In this document: positions 24,501 through 39,500 of the stretch, piece after piece
Position numbering within the stretch: position 1 is the stretch's first letter
Layout of the letters: every line of letters begins with the position of its first letter
Notes under the pieces: model-generated
Databases searched by the model: none
The model's input: only the letters and a program-made list of their open reading frames with translations
What the model was told of the DNA's origin: nothing
Position numbers and translations under genes: made by a program
NCBI GenBank assembly: GCA_032622095.1
Contig: CP136066.1
Location: forward strand, 231,264,961 to 231,328,960
Direction: 5' to 3'
Source of the DNA: Siphonodentalium dalli
Taxonomy: Eukaryota; Mollusca; Scaphopoda; Gadilida; Siphonodentaliidae
DNA: 64,000 bases

Positions 24501-27500
24501 TCTGTTATTGTAACTAAGCAGCCTATTATTGTAACTAAGCAGTCTGTTATTGTAACTAAGCAGCCTGTTATTGTAACTAAGCAGCCTATTATTGTAACTA
24601 AGCAGTCTGTTATTGTAACTAAGCAGCCTGTTATTGTAACTAAGCAGCCTATTATTGTAACTAAGCAGTCTGTTATTGTAACTAAGCAGCCTGTTATTGT
24701 AACTAAGCAGCCTATTATTGTAACTAAGCAGCCTATTATTGTAACTAAGCAGCCTATTATTGTAACTAATCAGTCTGTTATTGTAACTAAGCAGCCTCTT
24801 GTTGTAACTAAGCAGTCTGTTATTGTAACTAAGCAGCCTATTATTGTAATAAGCAGCCTGTTATTGTAACTAAGCAGTCTATTATTGTAACTAAGCAGTC
24901 TGTTATTGTAACTAAGCAGCCTATTATTGTAATAAGCAGCCTGTTATTGTAACTAAGCAGTCTATTATTGTAACTAAGCAGTCTGTTATTGTAACTAAGC
25001 AGCCTATTATTGTAACTAATCAGTCTGTTATTGTAACTAAGCAGCCTCTTGTTGTAACTAAGCAGTCTTTTATTGTAACTAAGCAGCCTATTATTGTAAT
25101 AAGCAGCCTGTTATTGTAACTAAGCAGCCTATTATTGTAATAAGCAGCCTGTTATTGTAACTAAGCAGTCTATTATTGTAACTAAGCAGTCTGTTATTGT
25201 AACTAAGCAGTCTGTTATTGTAACTAAGCAGTCTGTTATTGTAACTAAGCAGCCTATTATTGTAACTAAGCAGCCTCTTGTTGTAACTAAGCAGCCTATT
25301 ATTGTAACTAAGCAGCTTATTATTGTAACTAAGCAGCCTGTTATTGTAACTAAGCAGTCTGTTATTGTAACTAAGCAGTCTGTTATTGTAACTAAGCAGC
25401 CTGTAATCTTTCTATCTTTTCTTTCTTCAGAGCACAGAATTTTTGCTGAAATTGCATTTGCTTATAAGCAACAGTTCCAGTTTGCTCTCACCACACAATG
25501 GAATGCAACTAACTCTATTGTGTAAGTATGTAGATAATATATCTGTAATGGCTACATTGCCAAATAAAGGCTCCCAAAAGGAACCTGTTTCTGCTAGTAT
25601 AATAATAAAACACAAAAAGTAGTGCCTTTACCTCTAGTGTTGAGAAAGGTGTCAAGTTTGTAGGTTTTTCTTAGGTTTTTTAAAACAGATTTTTATCATA
25701 ACATAAAGATGCTTATTATCTCCTTCTATGGACACCACTCTTTCATTGGAATATGTATTTTGAAGTAATCTCGATTCCATGAACGACAACTCACGAAAAA
25801 CCTCAATTCCATGAACGACAACTCACGAAAAACCTCGATTCCATGAACGACAACTCACGAAAAACCTTGATTCCACGAACGACAACTCTGACAAACCTCG
25901 ATTCCATGAACGACAACTCACGAAAAACCTCAATTCCATGAACGACAACTCACGAAAAACCTCAATTCCATGAACGACAACTCACGAAAAACCTCGATTC
26001 CATGAACAACAACTCACGAAAAACCTTGATTCCACGAACGACAACTCTGACAAACCTCGATTCCATGACCGACAACTCACGAAAAACCTCAATTCCATGA
26101 ACGACAACTCACGAAAAACCTCAATTCCATGAACGACAACTCACGAAAAACCTCGATTCCACGAACGACAACTCACGAAAAACCTTGATTCCACGAACGA
26201 CAACTCTGACAAACCTCGATTCCATGAACGACAACTCACGAAAAACCTCAATTCCATGAACGACAACTCACGAAAAACCTCAATTCCATGAACGACAACT
26301 CACGAAAAACCTCGATTCCATGAACGACAACTCACGAAAAACCTTGATTCCACGAACGACAACTCTGACAAACCTCGATTCCATGAACGACAACTCACGA
26401 CAAACCTCGATTCCATGAACGACAACTCACGAAAAACCTCAATTCCATGAACGACAACTCACGAAAAACCTCGATTCCATGAATGACAACTCACGAAAAA
26501 CCTTGATTCCACGAACGACAACTCTGACAAACCTCGATTCCATGAACGACAACTCACGAAAAACCTCAATTCCATGAACGACAACTCACGAAAAACCTCA
26601 ATTCCATGAACGACAACTCACGAAAAACCTCGATTCCATGAACGACAACTCACGAAAAACCTTGATTCCACAAACGACAACTCTGACAAACCTCGATTCC
26701 ATGAACGACAACTCACGAAAAACCTTGATTTCATGAATGACAACTCATAAAAAACCTCGATTCCACGAACGACAACTCATGAAAAACATCGATTCCACGA
26801 ACGACAATTCACAAAATACCTCGACTCAATGAACAACAACTCACAAAAAACCTCGATTCCATGAACGACAACTCATGAAAAACCTCGATTCCACAAACGA
26901 CAACTCACTCTATTCCACGAACGACAACTCATGAAAAACCTCTATTCCACGAACGACAACTCACAAAAACTTCGATTCCATGAACGACAACTCACGAAAA
27001 ACCTCTATTCCACGAACGACAACTCACGAAAAACCTCTATTCCACGAACGACAACTCACGAAAAACCTCGATTCCACGAACGACAACTCACAAAATACCT
27101 CGACTCAATGAACAACAACTCACAAAAAACCTTGACTCAATGAACAACAACTCACAAAAAACCTCGATTCCATGAACGACAACTCATGAAAAACCTTGAT
27201 TCCACGAACGACAACTCACAAAAAACCTTGATACTTTCACTTTATTGTTTTATTCTGATTCAGGAACAACTTTATTAAAAAGATTTGTCCGATGTGGGTT
27301 ATGTTCTGTCATTTGCAGGGTCCCCAGATGGTGAATTTAGTAATGCTACCCTGCATAGCCGGCTAGCATCACCAAATTCACCCTCTGGGGATCTCATTCT
27401 GCATGGCCTCATCTGCTATGAGAAACATAAACTCAGATTGAAGTTCCCAAATGGTGAATATTCCGATGTGCACCCATTAGGTGTTTTTTACATTAATAAA

Positions 27501-30500
27501 GTGTTTTTTTATTCTGATTCAGGAACAACTTTATTAAAAAGAAGCAGAATTGTGCATTGTGGGTAATGTTCTGTAAAGAGCCACATGACGGACACTGTGA
27601 GACCTCTCGATATAAAAACTCGTGGGATATCGTCAACTTATCACTGTATCTCAAAGTGCTCTCTAGGCCTGTAATGGTGAGTATATATAGAATTACTGGA
27701 GTTACGGTCCTTGTCGACTTAGAATTTGCCAATTATTTTAGTTTCCAGCAGGGGAGGGTAGTAAAAAATTTGCAGGAAGGTATGCCAGGGTGGTTGGTGG
27801 CTCGAGGGGGGGGAAACATGTTTTTTACACGCTCATGCAAATATTTTACTAAAGACCTTTTGTGCCCTAAAATGACATTTGTAAGGGGGGGGGGTCTGGA
27901 AAAAATATAGGGCCCAAAAAGTTGTTTTCCGACCCCGAGGGACCCACCACCCCATTTGTGCAAAAAAATTCCTCAAAATTTTGGGGACCCACCCCCCTTT
28001 CTCATGTTTTTATAAAAATTTCGGAGTTTTTTTTAGCCGTTCATCGATAACTGTGTGAACTGCCTTTCAATACCAATCCACTATCCTTTTTTGGTGCAAA
28101 CTCTTGCTGTGTACCATTAAGACTCAAGCAATAACATGCTTAATTGGTAAAGACAGATCAGAAAAACAAACTGTATTTCCAGGTGTTTCCTGGTGTTTTC
28201 CGTATCTGACAACAATAATAAAGCATTGTGTAGGTACACTATATGTCACAAATCACCCTAGACCCCATTATAGCCTTAATATATCGAGTGTGTTGTGTCT
28301 GACAGAACACTGGCCAGTATAAATAGTGGTAAACAGGTCAGGGGTTCCACAATTATTTGTGCATGACCAAAGAACTCTTTAGTCTTATTCACCAATGTGG
28401 GATGGGGAAGGGAAATTGTTTTTGGTTAGAGACAGAGAAACAACAAGATATTAGCATCACCACCCTAATTAAATGCATGACACACTATCAAAGGAAGACA
28501 CACCTGTGTATTGTTAGGAAGAAATTCAGAACGTCAATCAGGATTCGCACTGCCACTTTCCAAATTTGCCAATGGCAAAAATAATTCACATTTGGCAAAA
28601 AATATTTTCATTTAGCAAAAGTTAGCCAAGTCATTTTTTAATTCCACTATAAAGTTGAAAAATATTGGTTGGTCAATTAATACCATTCATTTTAGGAAAC
28701 TATTACCATACTGACCCGCGTTTAGGCCCAGGGGGCCTTTGTTTTATTTGAGCTCAAAAATCCAAGTGGGCTTAAACTCGGATATGACCCTTTGCAGACC
28801 AAAAATCCTAAGAAATCGGGACATTAAAACGTATGAAAGCCGATCTAATGCCGATTATTTGGGAAATATACCCGGTTTCCAGATTAAGTAAAGGTAAGTA
28901 TTTATAAGTTACTTTGAGAAAGTTATTTTTCAATTAAATGTGAATATTAAAATATTATAATAACACTTTAAGTCTTGTAGTTTTATTGCCCAAAATTCCC
29001 ATGTTAAAATGACACTATTATGTAAGCGGCAGTGTGGGTTATGGGTAAATCCCTTATCTTATAGTCTATAAGACGTCTATAGTTTATATCAATGTTCAGA
29101 CTTAATCCGATTAGGAAAACAATAAAATTATATTAGTGGTGTTTTATATGGTTTTTTCGGAATAGTTAACGCCTCCATTAAGATTCAGTTAACCCTTTAC
29201 CCAACAAACCGGCCAAAACCGGCCAAATAAAGCTTCAACAGCCTAAAATATCTTTGGTCTGTCTCAATAGAACCATACAAATATGGATATCATTGGAACC
29301 GGCTCCTTGACCACATTGTGATAGTTACAGTTATGCCCTGTGCCAATGCATTCTCTTATATATGCGAGTCGACCATAGGTCGCCTCGCATATATAAGAGA
29401 ATGCATTGGCCTAAAAAAACTTTTTACCATTTTTTCTTACATTCTTTAACAATTTTATAATTTTTAATGTGTTAAGCCAATGCATTCTCTTATATATGCG
29501 AGGCGACCTATGGTCGACTCGCATATATAAGAGAATGCATTGGCACAGGGCCCTTCTGTTGGGTAAAGGGTTAATCTGGTAACATTACTATCGATGGGTG
29601 GAGGGATTACCAATATTAGGTGTGATGGTGGTGCATACAATAGCTAATCCTCGTGTGATGTTCCTTTCTGATAAAGCAATGTTATTGTTCGGTGATTAGT
29701 TTATTATGGTATGATAAACCACAATAGAGATGTGAGTATAATTAACTGACTGCTTTCCTATTGATATCAAACGTCGTTCATACAGCGAGTGTTGAAACAA
29801 AACTCAATGAAGGTTGCAGAAAATTATACTATCAGGGATAACATTTGGCAAATTCTAATAGAATTTCGGTCCAGCTCGGACCCTGATGTCAATCTACTTT
29901 TGAGAGATGCCCACGTTCGCACAATATGCAATGGAGATTGAACATTTCAACCCTCAAAATTAGCCATGCTGTCAATCAATATAGAAGACAAGCTGGTAGG
30001 AGGTGTCCTCTTCATCAAATTGCTACGTTGTAATATAATATCTTGCCCCAGAAAGCTACAGATGCAAATTGGCCTTTGACTTAAATTTAATAATAATTTC
30101 AAAAGACGAGACAATATAGAAACACGTGCATGTGGTCAAATAGAGGTTCATAGTTATGGTTTTTCATGCAAAGTCAACAGGGCACCGATCTCTGAATAAT
30201 ATTTTTACGAACTTCATGCATGTATATAATTATGCGGACAAAAGGCTAATTAAAGTCAGAATAATCAAGTTCTGGTATTCTTCAGCATAAACAACAAATG
30301 GTGTTTATTTTATAATTATTGGTTTATTTAATATATGGTATGAATAACGAGCATGTGTGTGAAAATTTTAACGTCTGGAAATTTCAGGGTGTTTTTGGAC
30401 GTTTGTTCGTAAAGTATATGAACGCTCTTTATTGTTACATGCTATAGTTTTGGCTGACACTGGTACATGATAAAAGGAAACAATTACTCAATTTGTATCT

Positions 30501-33500
30501 ACATGACCGAACATGCAAAGCTGACAAAGTTCCGTACATGTACGTGTTTCAAACCGCAAAAACACTAAAAATCTGAGATACATGCAGCTCTGCTCATTAG
30601 TTTGCGTATTCTACCCCTACAACCCCCAGAATGTTAGTTAACGGAATTATTTTGTCAAAAAACTATTTTTGTTATCGTCATAATTCTAATTGTATATGTC
30701 TAACAGACCCATTTCGCCAAGAAAATTCAAAATCGAGCAGGTAATATTTTTATTATTATGATATAAAAAAATAGCGGAAGTGACTGATTTGTGCGATCAC
30801 ATGACTACAATACGGTCACATAGCCGATAAGCTGCATCGACGCGGTTAGTTTACCTGATTTACTTACCAGTGACAGCAGTGGGCGGAGCTTGAAATAATT
30901 CCTCCAATCGTGTAACGAGTTGATAAATTACATATAAAATATCGCAGTCTTTAAAGCGATAAAATTCGTGTGAAATGAGATTAAATTATGCTGAAATGCA
31001 ATGAGCGGAATATAGTGTGAAACTAAATTGAAATGTTTCTGAAAGAATACAAGTTGGGCATTCTAGCTTCTTCTTCGTTGTATTGTACAAATTTCGGAAG
31101 CTAGTTTATACACCAGTACATGCCGTTGTGCGCTATAGTAGTACAATTAAACACAAATGGATGTGATTAAAAGGTGGCGGTTATATTATACTAGTGCATT
31201 ATCATGATGGCTCATATTCATCATAATAATGTTCCTCTCTGTTTCTTCACACGAAGCCTTTTGTGTGGAGAAGTGCACAACTGCGGACATGCTTGCTAAA
31301 ATCCTTCCAGTCAAGATACGATCACATAGTACGTAAACAAAAGAATTAACTCGATTACACAACAGACTATTGAAACTACATTAATTATTAATTTTCGGCT
31401 TATTTATTATCCTATCGGAATGGGACTTAGGTCATTTTAATCGCAACAGGGAAGGCTTTCCATTTGCGGGATAGCTTCACTAAATTAACCCTCTGGGGAC
31501 CTCATTCTGTGAATAACAGGCACACTAAACTCAGGCTATATGGTTATTAGCTCAACTTTACTTTGTAAAGTTTGAGCTATTGCCATGGCTTTGTCGTCCG
31601 TGTGTGCGTGTATGCCTGATTCGTCAACAATCAACAAGGTTCTACCTTTGGATTTTACTCTTTCCATGACTAAATCCTTTGGCACGGGCTACAAGTCGTA
31701 GCTTTTGTCAGATCTTCATGAAATTTGTCATGGATGTCAACAATGACATGTAGATGGGAACGAGTCGTTTTGGGGTCATTCGGCCAAAAAACATGGCCAC
31801 CAGCAGCCATCTTGGATTTTACTCTTTGCATGAATAAATCCTTTGGCACAGGCTACAGGTCGTACCTTTGGTCAGATCATTATGAGATTTGTCATGGCTG
31901 TTGACATTGACATGTGGATGGCCAGTGGCCATCTTGGATTTCAAAATTCAATCTATTAGCACGGGCTACAGGTCGTACTGTTCGTCTGATCATCATGAAA
32001 TTTGTCATGGATGTTAATATTGACATGTAGATGGGAACGAGTAATTTTGGGGTCATTCGACCAAAAACATGACCACCAGCAGCCATTTTGGATTTTACTC
32101 TTTACATGACTAAATCCTTTGGCATGGGCTACAAGTCGTATCTTTGGTCTTTTTGGGGTCATTCGGCAAAAAAACATGGCTGCCAGTGGCCATCTTGGAT
32201 TTTACTCTTTGCATAACTAGGCCTTTCAACTTTCCACATTCCTAATCACTCAATTGACTGTAACACATGAAATTATTCCCTTTCCAAGTTGAGCTACAGT
32301 GTCATTGACACTTTCATATTTAAGTACTAGTGAGTAGTGACTAATTCATTTTTATTTTTTTAGTACGACATGTCAGACAGTGGCAAGTCTCCCTTTGAAG
32401 AGCAGTTTATGTCGATACTTTATATGTATTATCGTGAGGATAGCATGAGAGAGGTGAAGGACAGCGCTTCTGCATTGGCACCAGAGCTGCGAGGTTCTGT
32501 GGGAGTGGTCACCGTCAACGTGTAAGTCTATAGAAGTCAACTATTTCTCTCTGTATTTTTATACCAATGTAGGTAAGTGATTGTTTGAGACGTCTGTCCG
32601 GGTAAACGAAAATTACACCTAGCTCTCCGGAATGACAATAACAAGTCAGAATGGAGCACTGGCTAACGAACCTTACGGCCTTTCCATTTGTCAACATAAG
32701 TAAAGTGAAAAAAATAATGACTTACAACCTATCCGTCATATAACATAACTGTACGGATGCCATAAGAAAGGGGAGGATGTCTGCTAGGCATATTAAAGAA
32801 GATTTGAGGCTTAATACAATGATGACCAAGGCCCAATTTCTCGCAGATAAATTGCTCCTCGTTCTAATGACATGAATTTTGAGGTGGATCCTGGAGCGGT
32901 TTAACGGAATAATGAAAATATATTAGAATGTACCCCACAAAAATAAGATTTTATTTTATGCCAAAATTTGAATTTAGACATTTTTTGAAATTACTCCAAA
33001 TGAGTTGAAAAGTTGCCAAAATGTTTGGATAAGACCACCATCAGTTGCAGATTGCTGGCTATGTGGCAAACTAAGCGCATGTCACATTACGTTTCAACTC
33101 AGGTGTTGTGGGAGTCAAAAGAAGTCAAGTATTTCTCTCTATATTTACACAGAACAACAATAGTTTGTTAACCCTTTGAGTGCCAGGACCGATTTTTGTA
33201 TCAACCCATATACCCTGTGCCAATGCATTCTCTTATATATGCGAGTCGACCATAGGTCGCCTCGCATATATAAGAGAATGCATTGGCCTAACAATTTTTC
33301 ATCATTTGTTATTATTTTTTACAATTTTTTACAATTTTAATAATTTTTTAAAAATCTAAAAAAAATGTTTTTTATTTTTTTAGGGACGATTTTACAGACC
33401 GTAAATTAGGGCCGATGAGATCGGCCGCTGGCACTGAAAGGGTTAATGGGTTTGTTGATACAGCATGGGTGTTATTGTGGAAGGATATATGAGAGACACA

Positions 33501-36500
33501 GCCTCGTTTTCTATCCTTCCGTGATGTCACAAGTGCCATATCAACAAACCTATTAACACATGTGTCAATCTGTGTTTATTACACATCACCCGCCCTAGAA
33601 TCCGTGCATTAACCCTTTACCAAACAAAGCGGCCAAAAACGCCCAAATAAAGCTTCAACAGCCTAAAATATCTTCGGTCTGTCTCAATAACACCATACAC
33701 ATATGGATATCATTGGAACTGGTTCATTGACCACATTGTGATGGTTACAGTTATGCCCTGTGCCAATGCATTCTCTTATATATGCGAGTCGACCATAGGT
33801 CGCCTCGCATATATAAGAGAATGCATTGGCCTAAAAAAATAATATTTTCCTACATTCTTTGACAATTTTATCATTTTTAATATGTGTTAAGCCAATGCAT
33901 TCTCTTATATATGCGAGGCGACCTATGGTCGACTCGCATATATAAGAGAATGCATTGGCCCAGGGCCGTTCTGTTGGGTAAAGGGTTAAAAGGTACAAGG
34001 TTTATACAGGTTTGTTTTGTCATGTGTGATGATGCTTTTATTTAATAGTTCAGGTTTCATGGTTGAGGCGAATGTCATGTACGTCATTTGACATCATTGA
34101 GATGTGTACGGAATGTACGTTCTATACGGATTTGTAAATATGGAATGGCCATAACACAGTACTTCTAGGAACAAGCTTTTCAAGTCACCGATTATTTTTT
34201 TAATAGTGCCTTGATATACCGTTTTAATAACAATGTATGACATAAAATATGATTAAATTAATATAATTTATCACCATTTGGAACATCTCAGAATGTTGTG
34301 AGATTATTCAAGGGTTGCAAGATATGTCACTTGACTGAGGGTATGTTCTTAAAACCACTGGTATGCATGCAGGCGATGATATGTCCTGAATACATATTGT
34401 GGAGTATGATACAAGATCTCTACTGTAGTGTCAACTCAAAATATAGAAGTAATTGATAGCTTGACGGCGGAAAGTTTTTAAAGGTCCCAATCACAAATAA
34501 GCTGTGTATACCAAGTCAGAACAGTGGTGGGGTGTACTGCAAAAGGTCCAAAATGTAACTATATTAAAATCATAGCAGAAACACCGTCACCACAGTTAAC
34601 AAATGGGAGAACATAATCGTAACCTGATGTTGGGCTATTACAAATTTAGAAAGTAATTTGGATAGCTAGCAAATGGCCAAGAGAAATTTATAGCCAAAGG
34701 GTTCAATTTAAATTTAATAGTATACATGTGTGTTGTAATAGCAGAATAAAGAAATGTGTGCTTAATTAGTGTGAAAAGATGTGTCTTGTGTTAAAATCAA
34801 AATTTTCATCGACGTTTCATCAGTTACATATCTCGGTGACGAATCCTCTAAGCGAGGAACCGCCGTAGAAAATAGCTGAAATCATAAGTCCCAAAATGCA
34901 AAAAAATTTGAACTAAGATATAGAGTTATTCCCCTTCCATTGAAAATAATGCACTTTGCAGTACAATCCAAATGTAACTTAAGGATAAAAATACACATCG
35001 GTACCTCAACATAAACAACATGTTCACAGTTTACTACACCAGATAAGTTGATAATACAATGTTTTGGAGCTTCCTCTTTCAAATGGTATATAATATGACA
35101 TATATTGTACCCCGTTGGACAAAATAAGTGTCCATTGGCACCACGGTGTATTTGCCGTATATAATATGGCATATATTTTGTTTAATGTGTTCTGGGGGTT
35201 TGAAAATTAAGTGGTCCTTTAATGAGAGCTTCGATAAGAATTCAAGATAGTATAAAATATTTCTGCACTTACATAAAGCCGTGCTTTAGACAGTTTTTGG
35301 AATGTTGGCTAAGTAAGTTAGCCAAACTCAGCCGACATTTTGCCTAAGTATGCAAACAAAATTGCCAAAATAAATAAATAAATAAATGGTCTCTCTCTTC
35401 CGCCGCCGGACCAACAACAACAACATAATTTTTATAAATTTCAATTTCAAGACTACAAATAGTTATACATGTATACAGATAAAAGTGAAGATTTGTCGAA
35501 AAGGCAAAGTAATTACTGTAAATCTCTGAGCTGATATGCAATTTTAATAAGATAGATTTCTCCTTCTTGGTATGCTCCGAACATTTGTATGAATTTCTGT
35601 TCTAAATAAAGCTGTTCTATATATGTCCCATGAATGTGATAAGAAATAAAATTAATATTAATTGATTGAAGCTTTTCCAGACAGGTGTCCTCGATTCATA
35701 TTTATTACATGATCCTACCCTTATGACATGATCCTACCCTTATTACATGATCCTACCCTTATTCCATTCAATAAACCCATTCTATAAATTGTGATATTAA
35801 ATGTTCGTTGCATAACAGGAAATAGTGCCAGGTGACATTTGACTTCCGGTTTGTCGCCTGTTTACATTCTGTACACTACGTCTCAAAACACTATATATGG
35901 CTTCCAATATTTTTCCAACAAACTCTAATGAATGAAGATCAAAAGTTATTTTGACAAATATGTCAGAGTCTTTATTTATCGGGGACTATTTCTATATGCA
36001 GGCAAACAACGCATAATTATGTGAAATGTCATTGCATGCCTTATAGAAGTTAGTGTTTCATGTCCCATTTGTTGATTTAATCCTTTCAGTGCCAAGTCCG
36101 ATTTTTGTATCAATCCATATTTCCTTGATAATTTTTCAAATTTATTGATTATAATAATGTGATACATTGATGGAAATATGGGTTGATACAAAAATCGGAC
36201 TTGGCACTGAAAGGGTTAAAGGATTAGACCAGTGTATTTTTTCGCAGTCAGTATCAATACCCGCTAATCCACTGACTATATTGTCAAAAAGGTTTTTATG
36301 TTTACCCATACCATAGTATGGTAAACATAGTGTCGTTGTCCGGATTGACCACTCGTCGTTGTCCGTCCGTCCGCCTGTACGTCCGTCCGTCTGTCCGTCC
36401 GTAGACACTAAACGTGTAATGCGATAACTCAAACATTTTCTACCTGATCAAAACCAAATTTTGTATATGGGGTTTTCAGCCCAAAATACAGATCAAGTTC

Positions 36501-39500
36501 GAATATGGGTTTGATCCGAGTTTTTTTTACGGAGTTATGGCCCTTTTTCGACTTAGAATTGATGAATTATGCCATAACTCAAACATTTTTTATCTGATTG
36601 GAACCAAATTTGGTATATGAGTTTCTCAGACCAACATACAGATTGAGTTCGAATATGGGTTTGATCGGATTTTTTTTAATGGAGTTATGGTCCTTTGACA
36701 TATAATTCACACATACTTCGATAAATCAACCATTTTTCATCTGATAGGAACCAAATTTGGTATGTGAGATTCTCAACTCAAAATACAGAACGAGTTTGAA
36801 TATGGGTTAGATCCAATTTGTTATACCAGAGATATGGCCCTTTTTCACCTAAGAATTATCCAATTATAACCCAAGTAACTTACAATTAATGAATACCTGC
36901 TTCTCTGTGAGAGAGATAAAAAGACAATATGGTTTATTGAGAGTTATTTATAGCCCTCATATGTTAGCTCTGTATAAGAGTCACAGATTAGTGAATTATT
37001 GGATAAATTGATTTAGCTATCTTTTTAACCACAACTTAGCCATGTGAATTTATTTAACTAGACCAATGGAGCTCTCTAAGTCCTTGGATGATGGGACTAC
37101 ATTGGATCAAACAGGGCAGAGATAGGTGATTTAACCACTTTTACCCATTCCATGTCTTTTAATCTTTTCCATTAAATAAATAATTATATTATTTTGATAT
37201 ATCACATGGCAATTTGCAACATGAATAGAACTGCTTACACTATGATAGTGGTGACAGGCTCTAGAGTTTAGATGTTATATTAACCCTTCTATACTGACTC
37301 AAACATTCCAATAATTGTGTTATTACTGGTTATTATGTACATTTGTCATATACTACTTTAGATCATAACAGTATACTCTATAATTCAACATTAAAAGATT
37401 ATGATTCTGATCATAACAATTTACTATCGCCAAGGGATGGGTTAAACATCTGCCGATCGTGATCGTCCTCTCGTTGTGATAGGCTGCCCATAACTGAAGT
37501 TATGCCGATTTATGCGATTGAATATTCCATTATGGATTATGCAGTCTGAATCGTTAATCGTTCTTCATGTGACCTCACATGAGGGACTACTAGTGACACG
37601 CAGTGTCATACTTGAAAGGCTGTCACAGTTGGCTTTTATTTACTGATTGTTTATACAGAAACAGATGGACTGCAACACCTGACCACCGACTGTGACACCT
37701 AACCACCGACTGTGACACCTAACCACCGACTGTGACACCTAACCACCGACTGTGACACCTAACCACCGAGTGTGACACCTAACCACCGACTGTGACACCT
37801 AACCACCGACTGTGACACCTAACCACCGAGTGTGACACCTAACCACCGAGTGTGACACCTAACCACCGAGTGTGACACCTAACCACCGACTGTGACACCT
37901 AACCACCGAGTGTGACACCTAACCACCGACTGTGACACCTAACCACCGACCAGACTTTATCTGTTCATTTCTCTTTTTTTAGAGACAAATTGGATATGGA
38001 ATCACATAAGTTTGACGGGAGAACGCCTTCAATTAGTTTCAAAAAGAAAGGAGAGGTAATATATGCTTTATTAACCCTTCCATGACTGTAGCTTCCTGTA
38101 GGGAGCCCCATACAGGTGGCAGCTTGTATTGCTGAGTGTCGTCTGCCCACGTCTTTGAGGGGCTCCATAAGGGTAGTTTAACCCTTCCATCACGGGAGCT
38201 TCCTGTAGGGAGCCCCATACAGGTGGCAGCTTGTATTGCTGAGTGTCATCTGCTCACGTCTATGAGGGGCTCCATAAGGGTAGTTTAACCCTTCCATGAC
38301 TGTAGCTTCCTGTAGGGAGCCCCATACAGGTGGCAGCTTGTATTGCTGAGTGTCGTCTGCCCACGTCTTTGAGGGGCTCCATAAGGGTAGTTTAACCCTT
38401 CCATCATGGGAGCTTCCTGTAGGGAGCCCCATACAGGTGGCAGCTTGTATTGCTGAGTGTCATCTGCTCATGTCTGGGAGGGGCTCGATAAGGGTAGTTT
38501 AACCCTTCCATCACTGGAGCTTTCTGACATTTTGAGAAAACTCTGTCCCAATGCAGTTTCTTATATGCAAGGCTCCCTATTGCAAGCCTCCCATAGGGAG
38601 CCTCACATATATAAGAGAATACATTGGCCTGACAATATTTACCTTGACCTATTATATTTGCAAGGCGCCCTATGGGAGACTCGCGTATATAAGAAAGTGC
38701 ACTTTCACATGATATTTAATGCTGCACCAGCATTAAACCCGTCATGAAAGTCTTAAAGAGGCAAAGGGGCTTACAGTCTTTGCAGTGAGTTGATGTGAGA
38801 AATCATAACGTTATTGTAGGAGTTTGTTGTGACGCGATAGTAAAACGAGAACCAGAGGTTCTCGTTTTACCTCGCGGCACGACAAACGAGTGCAATAACG
38901 TTAACATGTTCACACAACTGTGTTGTTCTATGTTTATTGCACACTCTGAAGACAAAACAATGCGATAACTGCATATAATCGGGGTTCCCAATGGGTGTAC
39001 ATCACAATATTCACCATTTAGAAACTTCAATCTGAGTCTATGTCTCCCATAGAATATGAGGCCATACAGAATGAGGTCCCCAGAGGGTGAATTTGGTGAT
39101 GCTAGCCCACCATGTGGGATAACGTCACTAAATTAACCCTCTGGGGACCTCATTCTGCAAATGACAGGTACAATGATCTCAGACTTGCACATCACAACTC
39201 ATTGTCAGTGTACAGTAATCCCCTAAATAATCGACGCCTTAACCACAGCAGAATTATGGGTAACTTTTCAGGATTTAGTTGGAAATATGGCTTGTTGCCA
39301 TTCATCAGCCTCATATTCTCACTGAGAGCTTTCCGATGAATGGCAACAAGCCATATTTCCGACTAAATCCTGAAAAGTTACCCATAATTCTGCTGTGGTT
39401 AAGAAGTCGATTATTTAGGGCCATTACTGTAGATGGGGATCGAAAATCTGGTGGATACCGCTATTTGTTGAGATCCCTTTTCTAATTGCATGCATCCCAT

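Noticed and set aside
24495-25405. Possible CRISPR-like array
   Set aside because: Units of 21 bp follow each other with no spacers, and the same holds for all other arrays here. The DNA is animal and intronic.
27264-27400. Alternative start of exon 7 at the upstream acceptor
   Set aside because: The frame runs into a TAG inside the family F palindrome after about 38 codons.
33990-35700. Hidden gene in apparently unique intron sequence
   Set aside because: Read on both strands; only short frames with no recognisable family, codon pattern or paired splice sites.
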